Of a stretch of 64,000 nt of DNA, positions 11,617 to 26,176 are shown in pieces. Under the pieces are notes generated by a model that was not told the origin of the DNA, did not search any database, and saw only the letters and a program-made list of their open reading frames with translations. Numbering within the stretch: the first letter of the stretch is position 1; every line of letters starts with the position of its first letter. The stretch is taken from positions 310,001-374,000 of the forward strand of contig VZRN01004244.1 in NCBI GenBank assembly GCA_013397935.1, read 5' to 3'. A program made the translations under genes and the position numbers. Origin of the DNA: Dasyornis broadbenti. Its lineage: Eukaryota; Chordata; Aves; Passeriformes; Dasyornithidae.

Positions 11617-14600
11617 ACAGTGTTCCGTGGAATCTGCCATCCATTTCTGTACAAACACTCCACAGCCAGCTCTCCCCATGCCATTGCTAATCCCAAGCAC
11701 TGTGCCTGGCATTTGCACCTGTTTGAAAAGAAAAAAATTTCATCAGCTACACCTCCTGTTTGAAAAGAATTTCAAACAAATCCTGAGCTTCTTATTCTCC
11801 CACATCCTTGTGGTACCTAGTTCACTTTATGTGCTTGGAGGATTTGAACAATCCAATCTCCAGTTCCTTGTCCTAATCATTAATAGAAGTCAGATACGTG
11901 ATACCAAGGAACACATGGATTCAAAACCACCCTCCTACACATAATCACATAGAGAATTGGGAATGTAAATTAAGGCTTTGTTTTATACACTATTACTCAA
12001 TAGCAGTGAGATTTTAGCTCCTCCAAAACTAAACCAACTAGACCAACATTTCTCTAACATTTTATAAGTCCAACTTTTGTGCTAACTCTTTTTTATTCCA
12101 GTTACTGAGCAGTTGCCTTATTGCATAACTCCCTACTTCAAAAAATGTATCACTGATTCAGTGCAGTTACAGTAATAACAGCTCAAAGATAAACACACAT
12201 ATTTTGAGAAACTAGCTTCTCACTGACAATGAAGGCCATTGTTTAAGATTAAGGAAAGCATCTCAGGAAGATGCTTCTCATCTCAGAGAAAACTTACTTT
12301 TCTATTTCACCTATGAACAGTTTGTCAAGGATCGATATTCCTCTAAGTCTTCTCAAGGTTATCTCACAGATGTTCAGAAATTAATTGAAAATAACAGTGA
12401 TACATTAGAGAAAGCTTTTGCTCCTTGAAGTGATTTTTAAGTGGCAGTTAACTCCCATCATGTCTGTGCACAGCCAGAAGCAGGTGCAGCCATGGCCCAG
12501 AATAATTTAAGCACTCGCAGTACTCCCAGAGGCTGAGTTGTATCCAGCCTTGAGAATCCTGCAAAATAAAGGAAGCAATAGCAGGCTTCTCTCAGGAGCT
12601 TGAGACAGAGGAGAGCATTCCCTGCATTTTACAGCCTGGCTGCTCTCCTGCCAGTGGCACAGGGGAAAAGGGCTGGTGCAGCTGTGTGAGCCCCATACAA
12701 CATGAAAAGCCCACCCACAAAAGGTGAGGTCTCAGAGCACCACTTCCAACCTTTTACAGCATTGATATCACCAAGGTAATGATAAAGGTCCTTCAGAAAA
12801 TTCTAAATCAGATCAGATACACACACAGTTTTATCTATCACCGTTCTGCCTCTGTGGTGAGGAGCAGCTGCTGTCTAAAGCACCATTTGGCAGCGCTGTC
12901 CAGCAGTGGACAGGCAGCACAATTTCCCATCTGACTGGGAACAAGAAGTCAGCTGAAACACACAGATCAACCAACCAGACGGAAGCCTGTTGTCAGCCCT
13001 TTGTGGCTAAACAGGCCATCACAAATCAGGCACACAAGCTGCTGCTGGAGAGACACCCCAAGCAGCCCTAGGGCCAAGTGAAGTACAGGCCCAGCTTTTG
13101 GCTGTGCAAGAACGGAGCCTGCTCCACACGCTGGTCAGGAGGAAATCCAAAGCAAGACCATACGGTTAAGCCATTTTACCAGGAGAGGGAAAGGTGGGAT
13201 GCACAGGAAAACTGCAGTGGGAAAAAACACATTTCTACCACAGATGCCAAACATGTACCATAACAATCTATTATAAACTCAAAGAGAGAAAATATCTGAA
13301 AGTAAAGTACCAAAGTTCTAATCTCACTGCAAGATGTCTGATAAACTGTGAAGCCCAAATAAAGGTGAGTCAGATTCAGAGTCTCAAGCCTGTCAGATGC
13401 TCTGAGAATTTTACCCTAATGCAGGCTATACAGTGTGTTAAACCAAGTTCTCAACACACTCCATCAAAGTGCACTTTGCAAAGGCTACAAGAGGGGCTGT
13501 CACCCAATGACCAGGTTTGTAAGTCAGCTTAAAACACAATAAGGGAGCTAACATTAAACATAGCACCCGTTTCTTTTTTCTCAAAGGGGAGGGATATGGT
13601 CATTTAAAGTAAGAGAGATAGACAGGTCGATAGATGCATGCAAATATATGGGAACTGGAAAAAAAATTGGAAGTCAGAGACATTTTTGCCTAGATCCCAC
13701 TCAGAAACTTCCAGAGTAGTGTAGTGCCAGACAAACAAGATACAAGGACAAGGAGAAACATCCCTGAAAGTGCCCAGAACAGCTGAAGGAAGTGACTGTG
13801 AAGCACAAAGCTGTGCTGTCTGGGGCATGGTGTAATCAAGGAGACAACCTGACTGTAAAAATTTGTGTACTACCTGTACACCCAGAAAAACCCAGTAATG
13901 ATGAAGCAAGGGAATTAAAACCCCCAGCTCACTATGTACTACTGTATTTTCTCCTTTTCTCTCATGGGCTGCAGGCTAACAACTTCTCCAGTTTAAAAGA
14001 CTTTTTGCCTCCGGATTTGAAGATCACACAGGTGAAGAAAAGCAACTAAATTCAACCAGCATGCCTTGGATATTTTTTCCTATAAATGTGATTTGGCTGC
14101 TGGTCTGTACAATTGAGTCAATGTCAGTAAATGTTGTAGAGGCTGACTCACAGGGATCAGTCAGTCCCAGGCAGTTCCTGCTTGAAGGGAACATTTGGTA
14201 AAATCTCACCTTTTATCTGCCACCTTCTCCCAAACTAAATATAAGCTTACAAATAATGCTGTTATTCAAATGCCTTTACTTTATATCAAGATAAGAGTCT
14301 ACAACTACCCTGAAGCTGTTTCTAATAGACATTTTCAAATCATTAAAATACACAAATAGATTGCCCCTGATCTGCTATTTTGGCTACGAAATACCTGTCA
14401 TTCATTTAACAAGGCTACACAACCAAGTGTTTTTGTTTCTCCATCCTCCACAAATCAACTTTCACAGCCACTTCAACTGGAAAACTTGCTTGGGATGTAG
14501 CCAAAAAAAGCAAAAAAAGCAAATAGTAAAACCAGTTCTGTAAACGCGGCTTACTTTCACTTGAGTTGTTCAGCCATTGACAGACTGCTAATAACAACTA

Positions 14601-17600
14601 AAAGTTGTAAGACAGAGCCCATTTTTTTCCTGTCAGCACATTTACCTGCTGTTAGTTCTCTCCTAATAACTTTCCTGCCCCATATTTCATATATCATCAG
14701 ATATCCCGATCAGAAAAAAGACTATACAACTCCAGGGCAAGCAAACGTAAAAGACTCTGAGTCAATATAGAAGCCAAAGTTTTTGATGGGTGACAAGTCA
14801 GGAACCCCCAGAAGTCCAAGCTCAGCTTTACAACAGCTTTTTATATTTTTCAGGCTGTACTCCACATAAGTGGATTTCTGTTGCTCCTTTGGGCACACAG
14901 AGCATGAAGCACTGATCACTTACACTTTCATTCAACCATCTCTCATTTGCATCACCTGCATTTATTAATCATAGAGTTTTTGGTTTTCCTCCATCTGGAG
15001 GCACAGCAGATTTGGCAAGTCACCAGCAAACTGGCAGTTGCTTTCCGAGAGCTGTGACCAGAGCTGCAGAGGCCCCTCAATTAGGGAAACAGTGACAAAA
15101 CCCAAACATGTGCTCGTCAGCTGGAACCAGGAGCCAAACTGACCCTGTTCCCAGCCACGTGCCACCACTAAACACATTCCTTCTGTTGTTGCCACACCTT
15201 CCCACACTCAGGGCTCCTTTGTACTCTTCTGGGTCTCCAACACTTTAAAAGAAACTCAAGCAAAGCTCAGACAGAGCAAATCTTTGCTCCTCACAGCCAA
15301 GCACCCTACACTGCCTTTTTTGGATCAGTTGACCCATTTATCAATGGAATCAATTTTTGAAGTGAAATGCCACATCTCGTACTGAAAATGCAGTTTGATT
15401 CCCAGGCACCTTGATCCAAGCATCTTCACTTCAGATACTCTGGCTTAATGACAAGAGACACTTTTTCCACCAAGAGACAGTAAAATTGAAGCTAAAGAAC
15501 AAAAACCTTGATATTTTTCCTTCCTTCTGAACTTTCACATAGACTTAAACAACAAAGAGCAGAATTTGGCTGATGCTGTACCTGAGGAAACAGATCCCAG
15601 GCCAATGTCACGGCTCTACTAATTATAACAAGTTCATAAAGAGCTCTTGGAAACCAACAGCCATTTTGCAGTCTGTGTCAGGGTACAAAGATATCTGAGC
15701 AGGCTTCAGCCTGGTAACCAGAAGCAGATTGACTGCAGCAATAATACAGGCCAACAGATTAACCTGCACTGGGCTCTGTGCTGTGCTGGCTCCATCCTGC
15801 CTGCTTATCTGAAGGGGCTTCAGCACCTGCTGAGGTGCCAGCAAGGTGCTACAAAAGTAACCCGAATTACTGTCTAGTTTTCTGGCTCATTATGAAAGGA
15901 AGCCCATCCATTTTAATTATAATTTCAAAAGGCATGCCCTTGTGCAGCGCTGGGCTCTGAAATTCTTATGCACACACTTGAACTTGGCATTGTGGCAGAG
16001 TTTTCTGAATCTATTTCAGGGTTGATTCATCTAACACTAATCATAACAGAAGACAGTTGATGCGTGCCAAAGAAGGATCCATCTATAGCCCAGGTATCCA
16101 TCATCTGAAACGTTTCCTGTGAAGCATCTTATTTTGCATTATTTTTCGTCCTTTCCTTTTTCCCCCATCTGTCTAATCACAGTCCTCTGTGTAGTCTCTC
16201 AATAGACTTTGTTGTCTTCTCTTAGTAAAGATGCTTTACCTTTAAGTTGTAAAGAGCAGCTTCACTCCTTTCACACTCAGCATGCTGCTATTCTGGAGTT
16301 CCTTCTTTCTCCCACAGGCAGAAAGCTGTCTGGAAGGAGAAAAGCTGATTAGAGTTTTCCAAATGAAAAAGGAAATCAAGTTATTACATTTGTCTGAAAA
16401 TTTGTTTCCTTGAATGTTCCAGTCTGACTTTTCAGACCATAGATGTTTAAAACCTTCACAAACCCCACAAACTGACGTTGTTCATTGCTAATTGGATTTC
16501 ACCATTTCTAATGTGCACTGTTGCTGGTTTTCCCCTTGTCTTTGGGTTTTCAGCCATTTATTCTGCCAGCCTAGATTCCATACTTGGTAATAACCCCAAG
16601 CCATACAAGTCTTACCTGTCTCCACTTGGAAAAACTTTTGTCAGTCCTACAGTCATTTCCTCCATAATCCTGCTTCTTCTAATTATGCTACCTGCCCACA
16701 GTCCTGCTCATTATCTGAGTAGTTCTCTAGAAAGACGGATACCAATTTGCTTTGCGAGCTAAGCCAGAAGCCCACATTTACCCCGTGGCTTTACCTGCTG
16801 CTCCTACCCCTCTCCACCCCCACCCACACCATTCACCAAAGCTGCTGATGCTGCTGGTAGCCGCATAAAAAGCTGTTTTTCTTTAGCTGAAGTATAAAAG
16901 GAGGAAATCTGCTGGGATGCAATTTGTCTCTTGCTGGTGCAGAATGCGGACCTCAAGGGGAGACTGAACTGCACCAGGTATTTACTGCCTCGGCATCCTC
17001 TACAAAACAGTTGCCTTAACTGCATATCCCTTCAGGACAGCTGCAAAGCTTATCAGCTTTAGCTCTGCTGCTGCCCTGAGCCATATCAGCTCCAGCAAGT
17101 GATGTGTAGGGCAGGTAAAGTGTGACCTCCAGCAGCGCCCTGAGTTTCAGCATCCTCAGTTGTCAGGGTAATTAAAGCTGTTTCACGCCAGCACTGAGAT
17201 GTTGCACTTGACAGCGGGACATACAGGAAACAGTCTGTGCCTGCTGGCTGTGGTGGAGCAGAAGAATCTCCAGGGTAGAAATAAAAAAGTCAATGGAAAA
17301 TAGCTGCATTTTATGGGTAGGACCGCATGGCACCACAGGAAACATTAAGACTGTACCAACTAAACTAATCCCAGGAAAGAGAGATACATGTATTTGTATC
17401 GTGACAGATCTTACCCCCTAATTTGGCTGCTGCTTCAGCCCTCATTGATTTATCTTTTTCTGACCATAGCAACCCAAGATCTAATTTATTATCAAATTAA
17501 TCTGAAAGAAAACTTCAGGGCTTTATGGCATTTAGTACTTTCCAGTACTTGAAAGCCTCAGCACTGTCTTTCAGTCATTGATTTTATTTCCCCAGATATT

Positions 17601-20068
17601 TTTCTTGTTAGAGATGCACATTTTATTGCACATTCTCCAAAATGCCAGGAACAAAATTCTCCATGGACTTAACAGACTTTTCCCTTCATGTGCTCAATAT
17701 AGCATTTCACGGTATTAATAAAAATAGGCTCACGAAATGGTGTCTCTGCCCAAAAGCACATTACTCTCCAAAATTCCATTTTGTACAGAGCAGTAAGCAG
17801 AGAAACTCACAGGTTGAAGGTAATGGCCATACAGCTTTGTAGTATATTCCTCACTACAGAAAGCAAATTCAGTGATTTTGAGATGTTTCAACTGTAAAAT
17901 GTTGTGAATGATGAGTCCTTGTAATTGAAAACATTATAGCAGAACAGCGCTAGGCTGGCTATATATTCAATTTAAGGTGAATTTCTGCACGGAATTAAAT
18001 GAAAAATTGTTTTCAGTAATTTATCAATATTTATCTCACTCAATTTCTGTGTTTCTCTGAGCAGGTTTTTTTGTGCTTTATTATGCCACATGGATTTAAA
18101 TTTTACAGATATAAGTAATTCTCCATCCACCCAACAACAGAAGAAAACTAGTCAAATGTAAAACACAGACAGTGAATTAGAAAACATTTCCAATATTACC
18201 TGTATTTTGCATATTGCAACTCACATAATCAAAATTCACTATGAAGTAGGAATGAAGCAACTGGCCTTGATCTTGGTGCAAGATGTGGAAGCCTTTAAAA
18301 TGACAGCAACTCATATTACATTTTCTAGTAGAAAGGAAAGCAAGAAAAGTTTTCAAGAGTAACAAAGAGTGACCAAGCGTTCCCATGTGCCAGCCCTCGG
18401 TGCTTGGGTTTTATCAGTGGGCACAATCTACAGCTGCTGTTACAGCCCCCACTGTCAAATCCCACGTCTGCTTGTAGAGCTGGGGTCCCCATGCTTAAAA
18501 ACTAACAAGCAGCTTTATTTTAAAAATTTAATGACATTTATTCTGTTGAAAAATACTCTGAAAACAATCTTTTTGAAAATTTACAAATTACCAGAAGCAG
18601 GGCTCTTGAGAGTCTGAAGTCCAAACAAAACACAACTATAAAGTAACTTCTAAATGATGGTTTCTTATCTATATTTCAAAATCTCACCCAGAACGCAGCT
18701 TTACGCAACAGACAATCCTACTGAGAAATGCTTCTAGACGCCTCTGTTCTCAGGGACATACAATCTGTATTACTTCATGTAGAAATAATTCTAAGAGCAT
18801 CAAAAAATGTGCTTAAATGATTTATACCAAGCTTTCATGAATAAGCTCAAAAAACATCTTTTAAAAGTTTATGACATTAATGTATGTTCTGTAGCTGAGC
18901 TGATAAAAAAGATGAAAAAGAAATGAATCACAAAGCAGAGATTACCTAGCTCAGATTTAAATTCTTAAATGCCTTAAATTCTTCAGTGCCATTTGAGAAC
19001 AGCATCAAATAGCTTACAGAACCATGTATAAATTAGAATTCATTTCACCAAAATTTATCCAAAATTGGCAGAAGGATGATCAGATTCTTCAAGTTTGTAA
19101 GAAGTGCAAGTACTGATGCTGTATGTAACTGCCTGGGTCAACATCAAAATGAACCCTGTAAAGAGAGGGACTGGCTGCTCACAGAAATGCAGCCGCCAAA
19201 AGCAGTTTTCCAAGAACAAATGGTTCACTCCTTTCCATCATTACAGGCTATTTCAGCCATCACTAAAGTAATGGAAAATTGGCCCATAATCACTAAGGAA
19301 GCAGAGAACTACATGAGGATTTTGAGAATTCAGTCCTTAAAGTTAAAGAATTTTTTTTAATTAAAACAAAACAAAAAAAAACTAGAAAAACAAGCCCAAA
19401 ACTCCCCTGCCATAAACCATCCCAAAACTTCTGCCTTATTTCCAAATATCATTGCCTGAACAATTATTTTAATACTTTACAGACATGTCATTGTCAGCTA
19501 ATAAAGCTTTATACTTTTTAATAACCACTTCAGACATCTTTGCTCAGAAAAAAATGGAGTGCAGATAATCACCATTTACCACATTTTCATCTATTCTTCC
19601 TTCATGCTCTGAACAATCCTATGTTTGAAATTTTAGGGAATTACAGAAACACACTAGCAAACAAATAGTACTAGTACTCTATTTAAGCTGTCTTAATCCC
19701 TTATGTCCCAGAGGGATTCTATTCTGTTGCTACAAAAGGATCTCAATTTGTTTTTGTGAGTGGGTTCAATTCAGGTTTATCTTTTTACTTCTTGTGACTC
19801 ATCCTGATGCTGCCATACAGCAAATCACACAGGAACATGAGGTTACACAGCCTGAGGAGCGAGCGTTTGCTCAGTCACAGTCCCTCTGAGGGAGTCAGAT
19901 CAGCCCCAGGTTAATTTCAGCAGTGCTTTTGCAGGAAGTCTGGGTAAAATGCACAAAGTTACTGAGAACTTCCTTTATGAAGTTCACCTAAATGATCTAT
20001 TTAGAGAAATGTCCTAGTTACCATTTTTCTAGTTGTGCATTCATCCTATTAAGGTGGCTTGGCAGCAA

Positions 20069-20085
20069 TTTTTTTTTTTTTTTTT
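20069..20085. repeat. Poly(T) run of 17
   Basis: An uninterrupted run of 17 T in single-copy-looking sequence. It is prone to length polymorphism and sequencing error. Confidence 0.9.
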
Positions 20086-20370
20086 GGTTCTCTTTGCTGA
20101 GAGGACCACATTTGGGATTTGGTGGAGTTTTCTTGTACTGATGAGAACACTTTCAGAGACAGCTTCAGTACTTTCTTATTCACAGATAATTTCTTATTAT
20201 AATCTGGTAATCTGGCCTAGCCTGAGCTCTGAGAAGAGCTGTGTACTGTTGCGAAACCAGAGACACGTCTCTTTAAAATTCAAACCTTTTTTCTGAGGTC
20301 TAGCAGGGCTAAGTGATTTTTTTTCATTATTTGTAAGTGAAAATGTAGAAGAAAACACTGCTGTAGAAAT

Positions 20371-20388
20371 GAGATAAGCTTATCTCAA
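20371..20388. promoter_or_regulatory. 18-bp perfect palindrome with inverted GATA sites
   Basis: TGAGATAAGCTTATCTCA equals its own reverse complement. Each half holds AGATAAG, a consensus GATA-factor site, so two sites sit head to head around a central AGCT. About 0.24 perfect 18-bp palindromes are expected by chance in 64 kb of even composition, so it is mildly unusual. Function is inferred only from the motif. Confidence 0.35.
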
Positions 20389-23300
20389 ATCTCAGACACC
20401 CAAGAAACCGAAGTTTGTGAAGAGGTGAAAGAAGTACTTCTTTGACATAATTTTACTGAAGAGTGAGCTCCAGTTGCCCCTTGAGTATCAAGGCACAACC
20501 AGATTGGCCTTTCCTGCAGCACCACCGTTTCTGCAAAGAACACTGCTGAGAAGCCAGCTAATAATTCTGAAAACAGGAATTCCAGGGAATCCGGTTCTCA
20601 GCTCTATCTGGCAAGCAAGAGACAAAACCATGCATTCAATTTCAGCTTCAGAAAAACTATTACCTGCTTCAGTGGTTAAAATTGTAATGTGAAAGCTTAC
20701 TGATGATACAAATATATTTCGCCTTCTCTGTTTCCCCCTTAATGCATAAAGGAAATACTATCTCCCATCTCAGCAGTAAGCCATGCACCTATTTTCCATG
20801 ACATAGATATTTTTCTTCAGCAGCTACAAATCTCCAGTAACATTAGCAAATGCTGGAAGACAGTGCATTCCAACAATCTTAGAAATGCAAGGCAATTTTA
20901 TTTTCAGTGTTCTTTCAGAGCTCTGCAGTCCTGGTCATTCACACCAAAAAAAAGAACCCAAACTAAAACTGTGAACAGGAGTGGAAAGCAGAGCAGCCAC
21001 CTCACCAAGAGGAGAGTTAAAGATTGCCCTTGTGCAATCAGCCTGGTAAATTAGGCAGCGGGAGGCAGGACATGACTGCTCCCCACAAACACACTGACTG
21101 GAAATCCTGTGAGGCCTAAGTGCTGCTCAAGATTAAAGACAATTCCCAAGAAATGGGAATACTTGGCTCATTTTACACAGAAAATTAGGATGATCAGTAG
21201 AGCAATCATGTCCTGGGACAGTCAGGACAAAAACAAAATGGAAACGAGTAAGCCTCTCTTATGATGGAATAAATACATTTACAAAGACAATTGTAGGATG
21301 TGGTGGCTGTGACAGCAAGGGACAAGCCTTGGTCACCTAGGATATCTTTCTTAATCCCATGATCTTGAATGAAGACATAAATCAAGGAAGGAATGTTTTT
21401 CCCTCATGCTTAGTTAAGATACAAATTTAAAAGGTACTCAGGTACTACTATATTGCCAACTGCAGTGTGGGAGAGCCGCCTTTCCGTAGCAGTCTGCAAA
21501 GCAATGAGTGATTTGGCAAAAAAAGACACAACCATCTTAATTATAACGTTTCACTTTCAACATTTCAATCAGTGTAAATACCTCACAGAAATACCAATTA
21601 GCTGCATCAGAACAACAAGCCATTTATTCCCATTGATATCTACATGACACTCAGTCTCAATTCATGTTTCATGAGTTTCTCTGCCTCATCTGCAGTGCTG
21701 TGTTTTAGAAATAAACAGCTTTTTAAGTGTCAGTCAGGAAACTATCATAATGAGAGACAATCTGGGCGCCCCTTGATTGGCATTGCAAATGCCAGCCCTG
21801 ACAGCAGCAGTTTCACTGCTCCCACAGTCAAAGTCTGGGAGCAGGATAGCAAATTCCTAGTTAGAGCACAAGGAAATCTCATTGGTGGGATTCAAACGTG
21901 TGGAATTTCTACCAGCTACTCACAGGAGAAGACAATGGGCATATTTATTAGCCTTCCTGGACAAAAAGCCAACTCAATGCTATATTTTCTAGTTTAATTC
22001 TTTTTGCTTGAAGAAATTTATTACCATGTTCCATATATAACAGATTTTTCAGCAGAAAGCCGAAGTGAAATGAGGCCAAGTGTACTTGAAGACTACTGAA
22101 AGCTACTTTCAGTTTTAAAGTGCAGACAAAACCTGCAGTTCCATCTACTTACACCCCTCTGAAGAAGTGCAAGCCCCTACTTAGGGCCAACCCCTTCCCT
22201 AGCCATGAGCTGAGCTACAGCAAATCCGTGGCAACAACTTCAACACGTTTATTGGATCACACAGAGACAGGTAACACCAGACTCATGTCAGAAGGCTTGT
22301 TTATTTCTAGTTTCCTATAGAATTCATTTAGAATTCCAAGGCTTTTTTGAGCTTTGACAAGATCAATTACTGGGTGTTGACTTTGTACTCTGCTCACCGG
22401 AACACTTCAATCTCATAAAAGTGCCTTTGGTTTACCATTTAAAAAAAAAAACTCCCAAACAAAACTACACAAAATCAAAGCAAGAAGTAGCAGAAATCTA
22501 TCCTGTATTTGATTATGTTTTATGGTAGCAGACAGTCTGGTTGGAAATCAATTCCTTGAGATGTGCTGCATCTGAATTATTATTTATTAATCTCTTGCAT
22601 AACTTGAAACTGAGAATTTGTTTTATTTTCTTGCAAATATTCAAACATGTCAGAAGAACAAGATTTGATTACACTGAAATTTGTAGTTCATCTAACTTTA
22701 CATCTGCACGCTGTCATTTTGCCTTGCTCTTCACTCTGTCTCTCAGAAGCAACCCTGGCTTCTCGTGCTACTGAAAGCGTTGTTTGCAAGCACTCCTTAC
22801 ATAATGCTTCCATCATTCAAGATTAAACTGTAGAAAGCAAGACAAAGGTGACTAGAGCTAATTCAATAGATGCATCACTTCATCCTGAGAGATCAGATGA
22901 AATTACATATATAAAGCATGTCTCAGCATCTACTTCTTAATTCTTTGGGAAGATCAATCTCTTATTCTTTACCAACTCAGAACTGAAATGACAAAGCCTG
23001 TTACTTTCACAGTTACCATTAGCTAATAAATACAAGGCTGTCACTAAACAGTAGCTGGAGACACTCACAGTTACCACAGGTTACTAAATTAATAACAGCA
23101 ACCTAGAATAACTTCTAATCAGAATTACACAGGACCTTTCTTAGTGGAAGCTAGACAAAAACTTTTTGAATGCTCGCAGCAGAGTAGGCAAAGTTCATGT
23201 TAAGTCCTTAGGAATAGATTTTAGCCCAAACAATTACAAACAGCACACAAACACTTGCACCTGTAAATCTCTCTGAAGTCTGCAAATTCACTTGTCTTTC

Positions 23301-26088
23301 CATGTATTCCTGCCCCTTGGTGCCAAAGCCTAAAAAGAGCAGTAAGTTGGCATTACTCCGCACATTGAAAATCTTCATGCACCCATGTCAGAGGCACTGG
23401 ATTGAGCCAGAAGAGCCAATTCCCTCCTCTGCAGCCCTCACAGGATCACACTGAGGCAGATGCCCATGGAGAATGCCATGACTGAGATCAGAAGCTCATG
23501 CCTCACATTTGAAGGAGGCTTGCTGCTCATCTCTGGTGGGGCTGCGCTGCACCATCTCAAGGAAGCAAGGCCTTGTACTGAACTGGGCAGGAAGGAACAG
23601 CCCACAAGTTCTGCTGTTGTTCCCTCCTCCACCTACACACCCTGAAAGCCCTGGCAATGCAAGCCCACAGAAAATAACGAGCAGTTCCTCTTGGTTGTGA
23701 CATGAGGGATGCTACACAAGTTACCCCGCTGCACTGAACTGTGAGGTTTTCTGTTATTTCACTGTTTCTGCTGGAAATTCCAGCCTACACTAGCAAAAAT
23801 GATTTTTAAGGACAGGTAGCACTTTTATTTGAACCACCTAAGGATATAGCTAAGGATATGGAATAAAACCTTGGGAACCATATAGCCCCTGTTTTGCAGT
23901 CTCTGACAACACTCCCACATTTATCTCTAGGTTTAGCCATAACCCTGCAGCTCATTTGTACTGTGGTCATTTTGCTTTCCAGAATGCAGCCTCCTCAGAG
24001 CCCAGCAGACCTTTAAACAAACAGCTGTGATCCTGTTAGGTTCCAAATCCTGGAGTTCCTGTAAAACCGACTGTACCCCTGTGCCTTGTCTGCCTCCTGT
24101 CTGGTCAGGCACCAGCCACTGATCCCTCTTCACCACCAGCAGCAGCCTCCCCTCCTCACCCTCCTACACTTCCAAACCTCCAGCCTCCCCCCCTCAAACA
24201 CCAGCTCCAACTTTTGACAGTGCAGGGACTGGGGCTCCTGAACCCCAGATAAGCAAAACACAAGCTCTCTGCCAGCCAAGTGCACTTCTTCTGAAAAGTG
24301 GCATCTGCCACATGAATGAATTGCTCAGTGCCCTTAAAACTCAGAGTTAATTATGCAAAATGTAAATTGAGACTAAACCAGCCAGCCATGAGGTGTAACA
24401 AGGAAATAAAGATATTAAAATCAGATTCCTGAACATGTTAGTGACAGAACAATGCCACAGGGGAGAAAGAGAGACCCGGGGGCTGAAAAAGTGTAATCAG
24501 CAAATGAAAAACTGCCATCCCAATTCCCAAGAGGGACCAGCAGCTGGTTCTGAGATGCAGTTCCCAAGAGCAGGCAGAGGTACCAAGAACACAGACTAAC
24601 AGATCACACACACAGAAAGGACTCGTCTTACAGAAGATTACTAGAAGAACTAGTACTGAAAACGGTCATATTGACCTCAGCCATTACATATCCAGTTAAA
24701 TATTAGCAAGTAATTTTCAGTATTAATATTGGAGCTCTGGTTATACAAGACTACCCCTGTTAAATGCTGCCATAATACTTGCATGGCACTGAAGACAAAG
24801 GTTACACATGCTATGAAGAAAAAGCACCACAAACATGAAAGCATTTAGGTTGTGAGAATAAGATAGATTTTTATATTCCTTGCACATCACCTATTTATAT
24901 TTATGCCAAGATTATGCAGCCCACTACATACGTATTAGGCAGCATTCTACTGCCTCTTTTTTGAAAATATAAACAATTGCACAATACAAAATTATGGCAA
25001 ATTAGTAGGTCAAATTCTCCAGCCCTTCTGTGTGGCTGTAGCTTTTCCAAATAAACTGTTCCACTTGGAATAAGACATTCTACTCAGAATAGAATAACGA
25101 GGGGGGAAAAAAGGCCTGTAATAAAATAAACAAGATTTGAAACAGCAGAAAATCAAGACTTACACATACAGAGGGAAAAAAAAAAAAGACATGAAAGAGC
25201 AGCCCCTGTTCTGCCATGAGGGAACTCTGCCATCTCTCAGCATTATTCACCTAATAACGGCTTTCACTGCAGTTCCTTGTCAAAGCACCTGCTAACCTGG
25301 CTATGAGCAAATGGCAGCCTTGGGAAGAGCATTTAACCATGCCCTTCATGTAGAGCCTTCCAAATTAATTGCAATTAAAATGTAATTGAGAAGATCCACA
25401 TTATCCATTTTAAAAAGATAAACTACCAATACTAAGCTTTACAATGATAACTACAATAGTCCAAAAGTCTTAATTGAAAGGCTAAATTAGTACTTGAGCT
25501 GTTTAAAAAGATGAATCTTCTGCCATGTGGGAAATTGTAGTAGTGATTTTTTTTTTTTCTGTTCTGAATGAAAACACCAACAACAGCAGCCAAACACCCC
25601 ACCTCAAAGAAACAGGAAACAACAACTTCAACCTCTTTTCAGAAGTACTGGATTATTATTTCAGTTCAGAACCGTAAGTGGATTTCATTTTACTAGTGAG
25701 GAAAACTGGTGCATAGAAGTGGATACAAAGTCATTGAAAAATACTTAAGTTTGCATAGAATAAGAACAAAAGAAAAACAGGCTATTTTAACATAATTTAG
25801 ATGGAACAAGGTTATATTAAATTACTTCTGAGATTGACAGATTCTGCAAAATATTTTGCTTGTTTTTACAACAGTAAGAGTTAGCATACAATCTGTTCCA
25901 CTGATTTATTTTTCCATCATACTTCACTACAAATGCAGGACAAAGCAAATTAAAGAGACAGAAGCACAACAATTAAATTCAGAGGAAGGCTAGAAGCCTC
26001 AAAGTCTGTGTTAACTATCATAGAGTTAAAAGGTCTTGTTCCTGCATTCACCTTCAACAAAATCTTTTACTTCAGGTTTATCTACCTA

Positions 26089-26176
26089 ACCTCGCAACAC
26101 CAGCACAGTGGGAGGAATGGCACACACTTTGTACCTCGCAACACCAGCACAGTGGGAGGAATGGCACACACTTTGT
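26089..26176. repeat. Tandem duplication, two 44-bp copies
   Basis: The 44-base unit beginning ACCTCGCAACACCAGCACAG is present twice back to back (26089-26132 and 26133-26176) without a mismatch that I can see. Perfect identity suggests a recent duplication or a two-copy allele of a minisatellite. An open frame crosses it, but 44 is not a multiple of three, so the repeat shifts frame. Confidence 0.93.
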
